Positions 49,971 to 61,049 of a stretch of DNA of 64,000 bases are shown here, piece after piece. Each line of letters opens with the position of its first letter. The stretch's first letter is position 1. The notes under the pieces are model-generated. The model made no database searches, was not told the origin of the DNA, and saw only the letters and a program-made list of their open reading frames with translations. The translations under genes were made by a program, and so were the position numbers. Source of the stretch: Tetrastigma voinierianum (Eukaryota > Streptophyta > Magnoliopsida > Vitales > Vitaceae); contig JAEQBH010000663.1 in the NCBI GenBank assembly GCA_016808115.1, forward strand, positions 860,076 to 924,075, read 5' to 3'.

Positions 49971-50146
49971 TTTGGCAATTACGGGTGGGCTTGCTCGAAT
50001 TCGAGTCGGACTAATGCCCAGACCAAAGGGTATAGTTATTAGACTAGTTAGGTGAGCCCGGTCATTAATTTATCATTTCTTGTGGCCAACTCGATATATC
50101 GAGCAGTAGACTTCAACCAAGGCCCTATGTGAAAAAAATATTTTAT

Positions 50147-50458
50147 TCAATAAATTACTTTCTTTCTCTATTATTTGTTTAAGTTCATGTGCCAGTTTCT
50201 TTCTTTTGAAATATATTATAATGCTTTCATTGTATTTCTTTTTCTTTTTACCATATCATATGTCATGCCGGGCTACAGGCCCTATGTAGATGTAACAAGT
50301 ACTGACAAATAATAGCAATCTCTTATAACATCAAAGCATAGAATGTAAGTTTTCATACTTTCCCAAATACTAATTGTTTGAATAATACAACCCCAATACT
50401 AAAAACTGTTAAGCATCAAAAACCATAATTATGGAATATATAACTTGTAGATTCAACA
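50147..50458. repeat. Dispersed repeat, copy 2 (partner 24,210-24,553)
   Basis: Same-orientation match described at the partner. In copy 1 it lies upstream of RLK copy A. Here it lies just after the duplicated 3' flank of copy B, as expected if receptor kinase units once stood in tandem. Confidence 0.7.
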
Positions 50459-50739
50459 ACCCCCAAGGCTTTAAAATTCTATACCTAAATCAACAATTTT
50501 GGCCTAAATATTTTCACTTTTGTAGATTCAGCAATTTAAAGTCTTCAACACTAAAATTTTCAGTTTTATTTGATACTATCAAAACAACAACTTCCTTGCC
50601 TCAATCACAATTTATTTCTTGCTTCTTTGAAGTGGGAACCCTCAACTGCAATATCTTAACATCATGTATGAAATTACTAAATAAAAAGATACTTACTCTT
50701 ATTTTGTTGTTTTGATACTTACTAACCAAACATTCCTAA

Positions 50740-51130
50740 CAAAAACATGAAACTTGTTTACATTAGTTTTTATTATGAAAAAATACCTAAGGAGAATAAG
50801 AGCGAGTTTGGTTCCTTTTTTTGTTCTTAAAAACATGAAACTGTTTCCAATAACACCGGTAAACATCCCCTATATAAAAACATGAAACTGTTTAAAGCGG
50901 TATTCATTACGAAAAACAAACGAGAGGAGAACAAGAGCCAGTTTGGTTCCTTTTTTTGTTCTTAAAAACATAAACACGTTTTAATGCTACTAACCAAACT
51001 TTCCCAAACAAAACATGAAACTGTTTAAATTGGTTTTATTACGAAAAAACAAAAACAGGGAAACAGTCTCAGAACAAAAATTGGTTTTTTTTGAAAAGCT
51101 GGTTTAAAAAATTGTTTTAATTCGATAAAA
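50740..51130. repeat. Imperfect tandem repeats with GTTTGGTTCC and AAACATGAAACTGTTT
   Basis: Two units about 145 bp apart (near 50,795 and 50,940) share GAGTTTGGTTCCTTTTTTTG and TTCTTAAAAACAT. AACATGAAACTGTTT recurs near 50,835, 50,880 and 51,018. GTTTGGTTCC followed by TTCTTAAAAACA is a common end sequence of plant non-autonomous elements, so this may be a MITE-like remnant. The element class is not established. Confidence 0.55.
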
Positions 51131-51199
51131 AGCGGGTTTTTATTAAAAGCTTTGGTTTTATTCTTAACGGAGGATTGATGTCAAAAACGGGTTTAAAAG

Positions 51200-51475
51200 C
51201 TAGGTTTTTTTAATTTGGTTTTTTGAAAAAAAACTGGTTTCTTTTATTTTCATCATTTCTTCTAAAACTTGTGGGTACAATGGCTTTTTAGGCTGAACCA
51301 GCGCCTCGTAGGCTTTCGGCGCCCACGCGAAGCTCAGCACCCCCAGCCTCCACTCCATGACTGACCAATGAAGCCCACTATAATAAAACACCACGGGAAC
51401 TCGCTCGACGGTGCAGTCCTAGAGCTTCGTCACCGAGATCGTCTCCCCAAACCAAACCATCCACTGCGTATGGAA
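51200..51475 (-). pseudogene. Unidentified coding-like exon
   Basis: The minus strand gives about 80 codons of coherent protein: QWMVWFGETISVTKL, a TAG, then DCTVERVPVVFYYSGLHW, SVMEWRLGVLSFAWAPKAYE and ALVQPKKPLYPQVLEEMMK. Composition (many Trp, hydrophobic runs) and higher GC than the surroundings suggest real coding origin rather than chance. I do not recognise the family. It may be a captured or decayed host gene fragment. It directly abuts the Tat LTR at 51,480. Confidence 0.45.
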
Positions 51476-51479
51476 ATTT

Positions 51480-51893
51480 GTTATGGAAAATGCGCAAAGT
51501 AGATGTTATCCACGATTTCTATTTCTAAATCCTTTATTTGGAAAGATAATCCTTAATAAGGAAAAACGGATTTTATCCCTTATTTCTCAAAAGGATAATC
51601 CTTAATAAGAAAAAACATATTTTATCCCTTAAAAGAATAATCCTTAATAAGGAAAAACAAATCTTATTCCTAAAATAAGAACGGAGATTTGGGAACCAAG
51701 CCCTATAAATTGGGAAGATCCCCAGGAAGTAGGTATGCAATTCCACTTCTCTCAACCTCCTTCTTCTTATACTCACATTGGTGACTTAATCATCGAGAGG
51801 TGGCCGATAGAAGTGTCGTAGGGTCGCCCATTTGCGGAGTTCACATTATTGCTTGTAGATGCCGAAGATCGAATGAAAAAGTGGTAACAACAA
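51480..51893 (+). mobile_element. 5' LTR of a second Tat-type element
   Basis: Contains three AAGGATAATCCTTAATAAG-like repeats (51,550-51,655), then CTATAAATTGGGAAGATCCC (TATA box and start region, ~51,703) and a leader with GGTGACTTAATCATCGAGAG. It ends just before a PBS-like TAGGCGCCTATCTGTGGG. It matches the inverted LTR at 44,585-45,303. Confidence 0.72.
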
Positions 51894-51894
51894 T

Positions 51895-52229
51895 TAGGCG
51901 CCTATCTGTGGGCAGACAAAGAAAGTCTCGCCGACTATTGTGGAAGCTTGGCTCAACGACTTCATCACGGGCTCGGTCGATCCCATTCCACACTCCCCGG
52001 TGTCAAGGCGTGCGCAATGTCTTGCAACCTAGTGATCCAGTCACCAGAATAACAATTCCTCCATTAACGTCAGGGCATAGAGAAAAAGCAGAAGGAACAA
52101 GCAAGAAAGATCAAGGAATTGCAAAGTCATGTTGAACGTCCACAGCGAGATAATGACCGCTTTGCGGACTGATTGGAAAAGCGCGAACACGGAAGAGGAG
52201 TATAATCCATAAAGCTTCCTTTAAAACAT
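51895..52229 (+). mobile_element. Primer-binding site and gag leader of the second Tat-type element
   Basis: TAGGCGCCTATCTGTGGG (51,895-51,912) resembles the Tat TGGCGCCGTCTGTGGG site. It is followed by a partly open stretch (51,900-52,130) rich in Arg, Ser and Lys that looks like the start of a Tat gag. Gag then stops and the minisatellite begins, so protease, RT and integrase are missing: an internal deletion or a non-autonomous derivative. Confidence 0.6.
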
Positions 52230-53690
52230 TCTCTATCAATCTTTGCAATAGCCCATTTACAAAGTCCGGATGGCGCATGAAAGCTAATGACCTATCCGAC
52301 CTAGTATAGATAACATCTAACTGGTCAACATTAAAACTAGGATGGTGCAATGGAAATGACTGTCGACCCGATTATAGATAACATCAAGCGAGTCGACATT
52401 AAAAAAGCCGGATCGTGCGGTTAAAATGACATGTCAGGCTGAGTATAGACAATATCTAGCGGATTGCATTAAAAGCCGGAACGCCTTAAATGACACCATC
52501 CCGGCCTGACATAGATAACGTCAACTAGTCGACATTAAAAAAAGCCCGAATGGTACCGTTAAAATGACTGTCCGTGATATAGATAACGTCGAACTAATTC
52601 GACAATACAAAAGCCAGGACGCGCGTTAAAATGGCTGTCGGGCGAGTCACGGATAACATCTAGCGGTCGACTTAAAAAGCCGAATGGCGTAGTAAATGAC
52701 TTATCGACCCGATTATAGATAACATCTGGCGAGTCGACTTAAAGCCGGGATGGCGCGGTCAAGCGACCTATCCAGAGCCCAGTATAGATAACATTCGTAG
52801 TCCAACTTTAAAAGGCCGCGGATAGCGCCGGCCAAATTACCTATCGACCTGGTATAGATAACATCTAGCGGTCAGCATTAAAAAGCCGGATAAGTAATAA
52901 ATGACATATCACGCTCGATATAGATACTTGTTCAAGCTGGTCAACACATACAAGCCTAGATGACATAAGTAAAATGACATGCTCCCGAAGCCCGATTATA
53001 TATAACATCTAAGCGTCGGCATTAAAAGCCGGATAGCCCTTGATGAAATGACATGTCCGACCTAGTATAGATAACATCTAACCTTCAACATTAAAATCGG
53101 ATGAAGTAATGCAAATGACATATCCAACCCGGTATAGATAAAGTCTAAGCGAGTGACGACATTAAAAACTTCGGATGGCGCGTTAAGAGTGACATATCTG
53201 CCTTGATATAGATAACATCTAACTAAGTCAACAAAAGCTCGGATGGCGTAATGGAATATCGGCCTAGTATAGATAACATCTAAGCGAGTGATAACCAAAA
53301 TCCCGGATGGCACGATTAAGCGACCTATACGGCGGTCATAGATAACATTTAGCGAGTGACATTAAAGGCTAGATAGCGTAATAAAATGACTTGTCCTACC
53401 TAGTATAGATAACATTTAACTGGTCAACATTACAAGCCCAGATGGCTCAGTAAAAAGACCTGTCCAGCCTAGTATAGATAACATCTATGGCCGAGTCTAA
53501 CATAAAAGCTGGTCGTAATAAATGCCTATCCGGCTGATATAGATAACATCGGTGGTGACATTAAAAGCCAGGATGCGATAAAATGACCTATCGACCCGAT
53601 ATAGATTAACATCCTATTTGGTCAACATTAAAATCGAATGGCACATTACAAGATGACATGTTGACCTAGTATAGTGTTTGCCCGTTCTTG
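52230..53690. repeat. Minisatellite, ~68 bp unit, about 21 copies
   Basis: Each unit contains TATAGATAACATCTA, a variable AGCGAGTCGACATTAAAA part, a GCCGGATGGCGC core and AAATGACCTATCCGG. TATAGATAACAT recurs every 65-75 bp from about 52,305 to 53,485, and a last truncated CTAGTATAG stands near 53,670. Units vary by small indels. It lies inside a Tat-type element, in the same sense as its LTR. Confidence 0.92.
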
Positions 53691-55249
53691 GTGACATGGA
53701 TCGAAAACACTTATGCAAATTTACAAGCGTTATATGCGAAAGGATTATTATCAACCCGACAATAATGCCAACAACTTGTACATTGTGTTCCTTAGCTATT
53801 ATGTTATTCGTATTCAAAGCATTTCTATTAAAGTAAATCTTTTTTTTTTGTGGTTTGACGATCATTGTATCACCTGAAGTGCGTAGATGAACAAGTAGTA
53901 AATTGGATTTAAGTCCAGATGCTCGATCCCGCAAATCTCAGGGCCAAACCAACTACATTCTGATCTCTATACTGTTGGACTCTAATAGACAATTGGAATC
54001 GACTTTAGAAGCATTAAAATAATGAAAACTAAAAGAATTGAATTAACAAACGAATGAATAAAATAATAAAATTACAAATTTAAATGAACGTTATCTTTAA
54101 AGGGAGCATTGAAAATACGACTATTGTGAAACATCAATTCTTGCAAATTGCATTATACGTTTGCTTAATGAACCCACAGTTTAAAACTAGTCCAAGGAAT
54201 ATGATGATGCAGTTGATCTCAAACCTGCACACATTCATCCTCTAATCTTCAATGTTTCTCTCGAAGACAGAGTGTTAGATAACTACTTTTAATCTGGGTT
54301 ACCTTGTTCTGGGTATTTTTCTTTCTCAATACTTCATACCCACAACATGGACTATAAACCTTAGCTCCTTAAATTTAGTCATTGCATAGGTTTACACTAT
54401 CTTTGGTTTTCTCTTCCTCAAAATTAGAATAGCTCCTCCTTTTCCTTGATTAGATCGCGCCTTACGGAGGATTCAAATTCCTATTCGAATCGAGGTGAAC
54501 TCTCTGTATGTTTAAATTAATAAATCGTTCAACTCATTCTCGTCTCCAAGTGAAAAGATGATTTATCGATTTAATTACACAGAGCACATTAGATCTTCAA
54601 TATCAGGTTAGCATACCTTCCAGAGAAAATTATTTGTCATTCGGGGAATGCCTATCCTGTATCACTCGGAGGGCCTCCTGAATCAGGCTGGGAGACAATC
54701 TCGTTTATGGGTATGAGACACTGACATTGGGATCAATTACAGAAAATACACAAGACAAGCAAGTAGATTTAAAAACTAAAGTTCAGTAGCTTCTGATAAA
54801 TTTATGCAGAAAAGATAAATTCTAACAATGAAATTATGTCCAATGATTTGGGTTCCTAAATCTTTGAATTACATAACTGAGCTTTAGCGATCAAGAAAAC
54901 CTCGCGTAAAGCGGAAGCGGAAGTTAATTCCAAAATTTGTCTAAATTCGAGACTAACTGACAGGTAATTTGAAGAAATTGAAATCTGCATTAAACTTCAA
55001 CTTTAAAAACTAACATCAGGATCGAAATTCAAAGAAAAACGATCTACTCGAAATATCTCATGTAAAAATATGAAAACAAAAAATGCGAAAAAGAAAGAAA
55101 AACTAAAATACAAGAGCATTCAGCTACCCGATTCTCTTTTTGGAGTCACTTTAAGAGCTCGTTCCTTATTAGCGACTGTGTATTTATAGGGTTACAGTTG
55201 GGCTAATTTAGATGCACCTCTTTTGGACTTCGAGTTAACTGGCCCAGTT
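53691..55249. other. Non-coding stretch, possibly the Athila-like LTR or 3' region
   Basis: AT-rich with no recognised protein. Text such as AAATAATGAAAACTAAAAG and GATTTATCGATTTAATTAC resembles plant LTR or leader DNA, but no matching second copy is in the window, so it is left unassigned. Confidence 0.35.
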
Positions 55250-56390
55250 GGTTGTTGATGTCGCGACATCGATTCTTTCGCGACTTATTTGTCTTGAGTT
55301 ATATCATGGCTTTGTTTGATCGTGACTTGTATCATTATCTCTTGGAGCCCGTATCCATGTAATAAATGATGTCGCGATCTGCCGTTACTTGGCAATACGA
55401 TGTCATAGCAGTGGAATGGCGTCGCGACCTTAGTTATTCACAATTGATGTCGCAGCCTCTTTGCAGTACGAAGCGATGTCAGCGACCGGCTGGATGATCA
55501 TCCAGCGACCTTAGGTTATCGCAGGTGATGTCCGATCACTTAATGATGTCGCGACACACTTCGGTTACCAAGCGATGTAACGGTGAATGATGTCGCGACC
55601 TTGGACGTTCAATATTGTCGCCATGATCACTTAATTCATCATCGCGACCTACTTTTCCTAGCTTACGGTGCCAGCGACCTTAACTCTTGTATTTGATGTA
55701 ACAACTACTTTATGATGTCGCGACCACGGTTTTAATGTAAGCGGATATCGCGACCTCATTGTTATCGCGACCCTTCACTACTGTAACTAATGTCGCAACA
55801 TTTGGTGATGTAAAACCTTGGTGCCCTGGGTCGCGATAATAGCGACCTTTATTTGTATCGCTACCTTTCTTTCGCCGCTTACATTGTTCGCGAACCATTT
55901 AATGATAACCAGCGACCTCCGCTATCCGGTCGCAACTAATAGCCAGCGACCGCCCAATGATGCGCGACCCCCGCCGGTGCAGCGATGCCGCGACCGCTTA
56001 ATGATCAGCGACCTCCCTTGATGCAAGCGATGTCGCGACGGTGAATGGCGTCGCGAACCTTTTCTATTACTCATGATATTCTGACATGCGGCGGTGCCGC
56101 GACCATTACGTGTCACGGTCGCCATGTTCGGCGATGTAGCGACAACTGTCGGTGTTGATGCCGCGTACCGCACCGGTCGCCGCGTATTATCGTCCGATCA
56201 ATTGCTGCATCTTATATAGCGATTTCTATTTGGGTATCCACGAAAACTTTGTCCCGCACCTTTGGGTTTGAATTACGTAGCGACCTTAAAACGATGTGCG
56301 ACCTCCATGTCTTTTCTTCATCAATTCATAGTTGCTGGCGATTTCTCGCGCCCGGCTTCGTTTGCCTTCAATTACTCTTACATTTAGTGA
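55250..56390. repeat. GATGTCGCGACC-type minisatellite
   Basis: GATGTCGCGACCT or close variants recur roughly every 19 and 29 bp in alternation. This makes a dimeric unit of about 48 bp (long half ending GGTTATCGCAG-like, short half ending CACTTAAT). It is clearest at 55,370-56,170. Many units carry the 6-bp palindrome TCGCGA. The array is much richer in GC and CpG than its surroundings. A smaller related block lies at 60,440-60,715. Confidence 0.88.
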
Positions 56391-59329
56391 GGTTTTGTAA
56401 ATGCCCGACCTTAATATGAATTACCTGTTCTTCAAGGCTTCACGACGGGTCCTTTAATCCTTGTGTGCCCTTCCTGCTGCATAGCTTCTTCAACCTGATT
56501 CTCTCGGTAAATACCTCGACCACCTTCTGCTCGGCTTCTCTTATGAGGTGTCTCTTTTCTCTTGATTCCTGCGCATAGTAGTTTGGTGAGTTATTCCATA
56601 ATTATGCATAAATCAGGTCTTTTTTAGATAAAATCAATCGAGAAAAATGGGTGAAAATGGATGGCCACTAAACTCATCAAACTCCCTGAGCTTCCAAGTA
56701 AAACCTTCCTTGTCCCAATGAATAAAGAGAGAAAGATTTATTGTCTCAAACAAAAAGGACATTTATATTATTCTAGTTCCAAACCAATTTCAGGTGAAAT
56801 ACAAATTGCATTCTTTTCTTGTATATCTATACTTTAAATGATGAAGTTAGTCTCTAAATCAGATTACAAACCATAATTGTTGAATTTGATTTATAAATAG
56901 TTTAGTCAATTAGATCTCTTTGCAGTAGATTAGTTTTCTCCCTCCACTCTTAGTGGTCGATTAATCTCTGAGGTTCCTTCTGATTTTGATCTACGAATTT
57001 TCCAAATTCCATATGTATTGTTCTTGATCTCTGTGTGGGTAATTCAACCTTCAAGATCAAACGGTGCTAGAACATCTCTGAGGCTTGGTGGTAGGATGGA
57101 TGGAGACTTTAGGTTAAAGATTACAGCTCTTTCTTCTTTCTTGTACTTCTTTGCCTTCCTTTTCTTATGACTTCTTTATTTGATTCCCCCCCGAACTTCA
57201 TCCTTGAGGAATCTTCTTGATTCTTATTTAAAATTGTTTGTTCCAATTTCACATTTGTGCACTTCTCATTGTCTTTGAACTTTCTGCAACCATTGGAATA
57301 ATTAATGTTCTATCTTTTTAGGCTTTCCTGCCTCCTTAGTGAACCTTTGGGTTAGTAGCTCCCATACCGATTGGCATTAGGGTGCTAGTGTTGTGACACC
57401 CACTAGAACTTAATTATTGAAGAGGTGGGCTACAAGGCAAAACTTCTTCCTTTAAGCTTTCTTTTCATTTGTATCCTTCCTTTTGATTTTCTTTCTTCAC
57501 CTTCGCTGTTTCTCCTTTGTTCTCCAAAAATACTCCCCAAACTTTATCTCTTCCTCCACTCTTTGAACCTTATGGTAATGAGGAGGTTCTTTCTTTGGGA
57601 ATTAGTTATAAAGGATGGCTTAGGATTTTCAATTTCTTATTTGAAGATAGGGAATGTTTTAGCTCAAATTTAGGAACAAGGTGTATCTGAAACATATAAA
57701 TAATAATGATGGCTAGATGTCGAGCACACGAGGATGGCACACACCATGTTTGCCTTAGTTATCACCTGGTTTCGCCTTGATCAATAATCTAACAGAGTTC
57801 TAGAATTCGGTTTGTAGTTAGCGTGAATAACTACAAGGGATGTTCTTGACTCATTTCAGTTAGTGAAGGGGTTACGATCTGAGGTTTCACTGAGTTCTGC
57901 ACAGCTTCTTTGTTGTACTTTGAGCCAATATGTCTTTTGCTTCTTCAATTGTATAACTTTCTTTTAACTGGACTTGTGTGATAAATTAAAGTCAATTATT
58001 ATACCAATTTGTGTTTCAATTAAATTATGTGCCATTCAGCCCTTGATACAAAGTGTTGTTTCTATTCTATCTTCTAATCAACTTCTATGACTAACTGATT
58101 ATAACAGCTCCTCCCAGGGTTTGAATCCTATTATTCTACTAACAATTAAAAGCAAGAAAATCACAACACAACCTGACTTCAAACATAACAAACAAAATAT
58201 TTTTTATTTATTTTATTCAAGATTGTACATGAGTTGAAGTCTGTTTGGGAGTGAGAAGAGATAGATAAATCAATGAGAATACATTTTCTTCTTTTGAGGA
58301 GGATTAAAGATATTAGGAGGTCTCCGGATCAAGGTGTAAGTTGGGTTGAATTGAAACTTCCATTTCCATTCTCTTCTGCTTGCCATTCTCTCTCTCTATC
58401 TACTCTTCCGGGATCCAATTCATTTGTGAGATCAACCTTCTTATTCAGTCATCACATCGTTCCGTGTTCATATTGCGCTCTATTTCGGTCATGACCTCCA
58501 AAATTTGGATAGATTGTTGTTAATCTGATCAAATTTTCCAGCCAGTCTTTCTCTGAAGCGTCGGCATTATCATCCGACGCTTGATCTCTGTCTTTCATCT
58601 TCTTTTCAAAATCTTCGATGACCTATATATAGGAATTTGAACCCCATGTCATTCTTTGGTCTTGGCTTCTTGGTTGCATCCCTTTGTTTTATGAGTTTCG
58701 GGAGTTGAGTCGATCATGCGATTGTTGTAGAATGATTCATGGGCGGCTGCGACTTCTGAGTGGAGTCTCGATCTCTGTCCTCATTCCTTTTTGAACTTTT
58801 CTTCTTGATCCTCTAGGATCTTTTAGCTAACTCCTCCCTTAACTCATTTCTTTACCCCCATTCTGCTCATTTCTCTTGACTCACTTCAGCCACATTTCCT
58901 CTTTTACATTCAGGTTCCTCTCTTACTGATCTCTTCTTCTCAATTCTGCCTCGTACACCTCTTCTCTGAACTTCTGTTGGAGTGCTCGATTTCTTCTCTT
59001 TTCTTCCATACTTTTACGCATGACCTGACGACTCATTATTTGATTGTTTTCACGGCTCTCCCTAGAGCTTTATCACAGTTCTACGAAATTCCTGTTCCTT
59101 ATTGTTGGAGAAGCAGCGGTGGTGGTAAATCTATAGGACTTCTTTCATCCTGGTTCATGTCTTAGCATGGAGTGTTCCTTATTTGTGTTTAGGTATTGTT
59201 CTTCTTGCTCTTCAACCCAGAAGGAATTGTCCTCTTCTTGTCTTGCATTCTCCTCTTCTGTATCTCGAATCTGCTTCCTACTCTGATGCCCCCCTTACCT
59301 CTTCAAATTTCTTGGCCTTTGCTCACTTC
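56391..59329. other. Region between TCGCGA repeats and the env-like ORF, no confident gene
   Basis: CT-rich on the plus strand with several short open frames, none with family resemblance. It is presumably 3' sequence of the Athila-like element or a further insertion. A (CT)n-like run lies near 58,390. Confidence 0.35.
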
Positions 59330-60110
59330 CATCGGGGTTAATGGTGAAGACTTGAGGCACTCTTCTCCCTCTTCCCGACTCCCTTCAGGCTCTTACGCCT
59401 TGTGATGGTAGGCTGGGTAGTGATGAGCCCTTTATTTCGCCATTGATATTTCATTGTGAGTTTTCCAATATGGCCCGGCGATAATCTTATAGCCCTTCGG
59501 TATGGCATGAGGAATGATGGCTTCTGTTCTCTTCGCTCTTGAACATGCTTTGTGACAGTGAAGCCCGGAAAATAGAACACCTGCACAGCTAATATACATC
59601 GGATCTCCCTGTTTAATCTTTTTCTGCCTCTTCCTGACCCCATTTCACCATAAATCACATCGCTTTCCTAGCTATCTTTTCACGGTTTAGAACATCTGCT
59701 ATCTTCTTATACTTGGATCCATGTTTTGACCCTCCATTACGTACATTTCATTTTATAGTCGACCGTATGGTACGAGCCCTCGTAATGAGGGGTTCTTCTT
59801 TCTCGACAAGGTTGGAGTAAAATTCTCTTATTCTTGCATAACCCGGATCTTTGATGTTTGTAATTTTTTCCCACCTTCTTTGCTCTATCAATTCCTTGAA
59901 CGGGGAGATGAGTTGGCTTAATCCCCTTTCTCCTGAGCCTTTCCGGCATAGTTGCCTTCAGATTAAGCGGCTTTCTTGAGATGAACTGAATCCTCCCTCT
60001 TCTTCTTACCTTTTTCCCTTGTACCCCGGTTGCGAAGTAGCGGTTGGGCTCCCAGGTACATTCCCGGCTGTCTCCTCGAGTTCAAATGAACTTGGTTGAG
60101 TGTCTCCTCC
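59330..60110 (-). pseudogene. Athila env-like ORF / putative plant transposon protein (PF20167-type) domain
   Basis: The minus strand reads LIEQRRWEKITNIKDPGYAR and IREFYSNLVEKEEPLITRAR across frames (59,880-59,765). This resembles the RxWxxF...VREFYANL...VRG run of the domain. Further on (59,600-59,400) VFYFPGFTVTKHVQERRE and IRLSPGHIGKLT resemble the PTKHxTEV and IxVGxxI runs. It sits downstream of integrase, the position of the extra ORF of Athila elements. Its role is unproven. It is frame-broken and the assignment rests on motif memory. Confidence 0.55.
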
Positions 60111-60439
60111 GTGATTTCGTTCAAATTTGGGATGAGGTTGAAAGTTATTTAGAAATCGGAAGGTTTTTACAGAAATGGTTGGATTGGGGTTTGTAAGAAT
60201 GAAAACCGGGAAGAATCGAGATGAAAGTTAGCGTTTGCTTCACGGAAGAGGATGATAGTGAAAGTTTCTCAACGATTACAATTCATGATTGTCTATTGTG
60301 GACTATTTATTATTTCATTTATTTGCGCTTGTTGCGACTTAATTTATCTTTGCTATTGTGCATCATTAAATTTAGAGCAAAATTAAAAGCGCGATTTGTG
60401 ACTTTTTCTTTTATTGTGACATAATATTGTTGTATCCAC

Positions 60440-60715
60440 GACATATGTGTGCTTGTGGGAGAATGATCGTCCCTAAAAATTTGCGACATATCAGCATCTC
60501 ATGACATTGTTAAGTTCATGTGACCTCATCACCCTTTTGAAGAAATTACTCTTGTCGCGACTCAAATGTTACGACCTCGAATTTCTAACTCACGAACTTT
60601 TGGCCGACATCACCCTAGTTCTTCCTTTGTCTTACGACCAAGTGGCGACATCTGACCTGTCGCGACCTGATTTACGTCGCGACGCATAAGTTTAATCGCG
60701 ACCTTATCTGCACTT
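60440..60715. repeat. Second block of TCGCGAC-type repeats
   Basis: GTCGCGACTC, TGTCGCGACC and CGTCGCGACG, with related GCGACAT/GCGACC words, recur every 20-50 bp. It is a diffuse relative of the array at 55,250-56,390, lying between the env-like ORF and the integrase. Confidence 0.7.
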
Positions 60716-61049
60716 GCCCTAAAGTTAATGATCAGACAACTTTTCATTATTGATTAATTTATCAAATTCTCATCATCAAATAATAAATCATTCACACGGC
60801 AATTCAAACATCTTATATTCTATTCAATTTTCCTGGATTTGTATGGGAAAGAATGCTCCCCTTTTGAATGGCTCACATGTAATTCTCTTCAGGTCCAACT
60901 CACAAATTGTTACTTCGCTTGAGCAGTTGATTCTACATCTTTTGCTCACTCTTCATTATCTGCAAAACTTTTACCTAATCTTAAATCAAAAATTAGTAAA
61001 AATCCCACAATAAGCTTTATTAGAAATTTAAACACACAATTGTGAATTA

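Noticed and set aside
55250..56390. CRISPR-like appearance of regularly spaced GATGTCGCGACC repeats
   Set aside because: The host is a plant, repeats are short and variable, 'spacers' are repeat variants of each other, and no cas genes are present. It is a minisatellite.
57425..57673. 82-codon plus-strand frame with a hydrophobic start (signal-peptide-like)
   Set aside because: CT-rich composition gives Leu/Phe/Ser runs by chance. It is isolated, without homology, and lies in a region otherwise assigned to a minus-strand retroelement.
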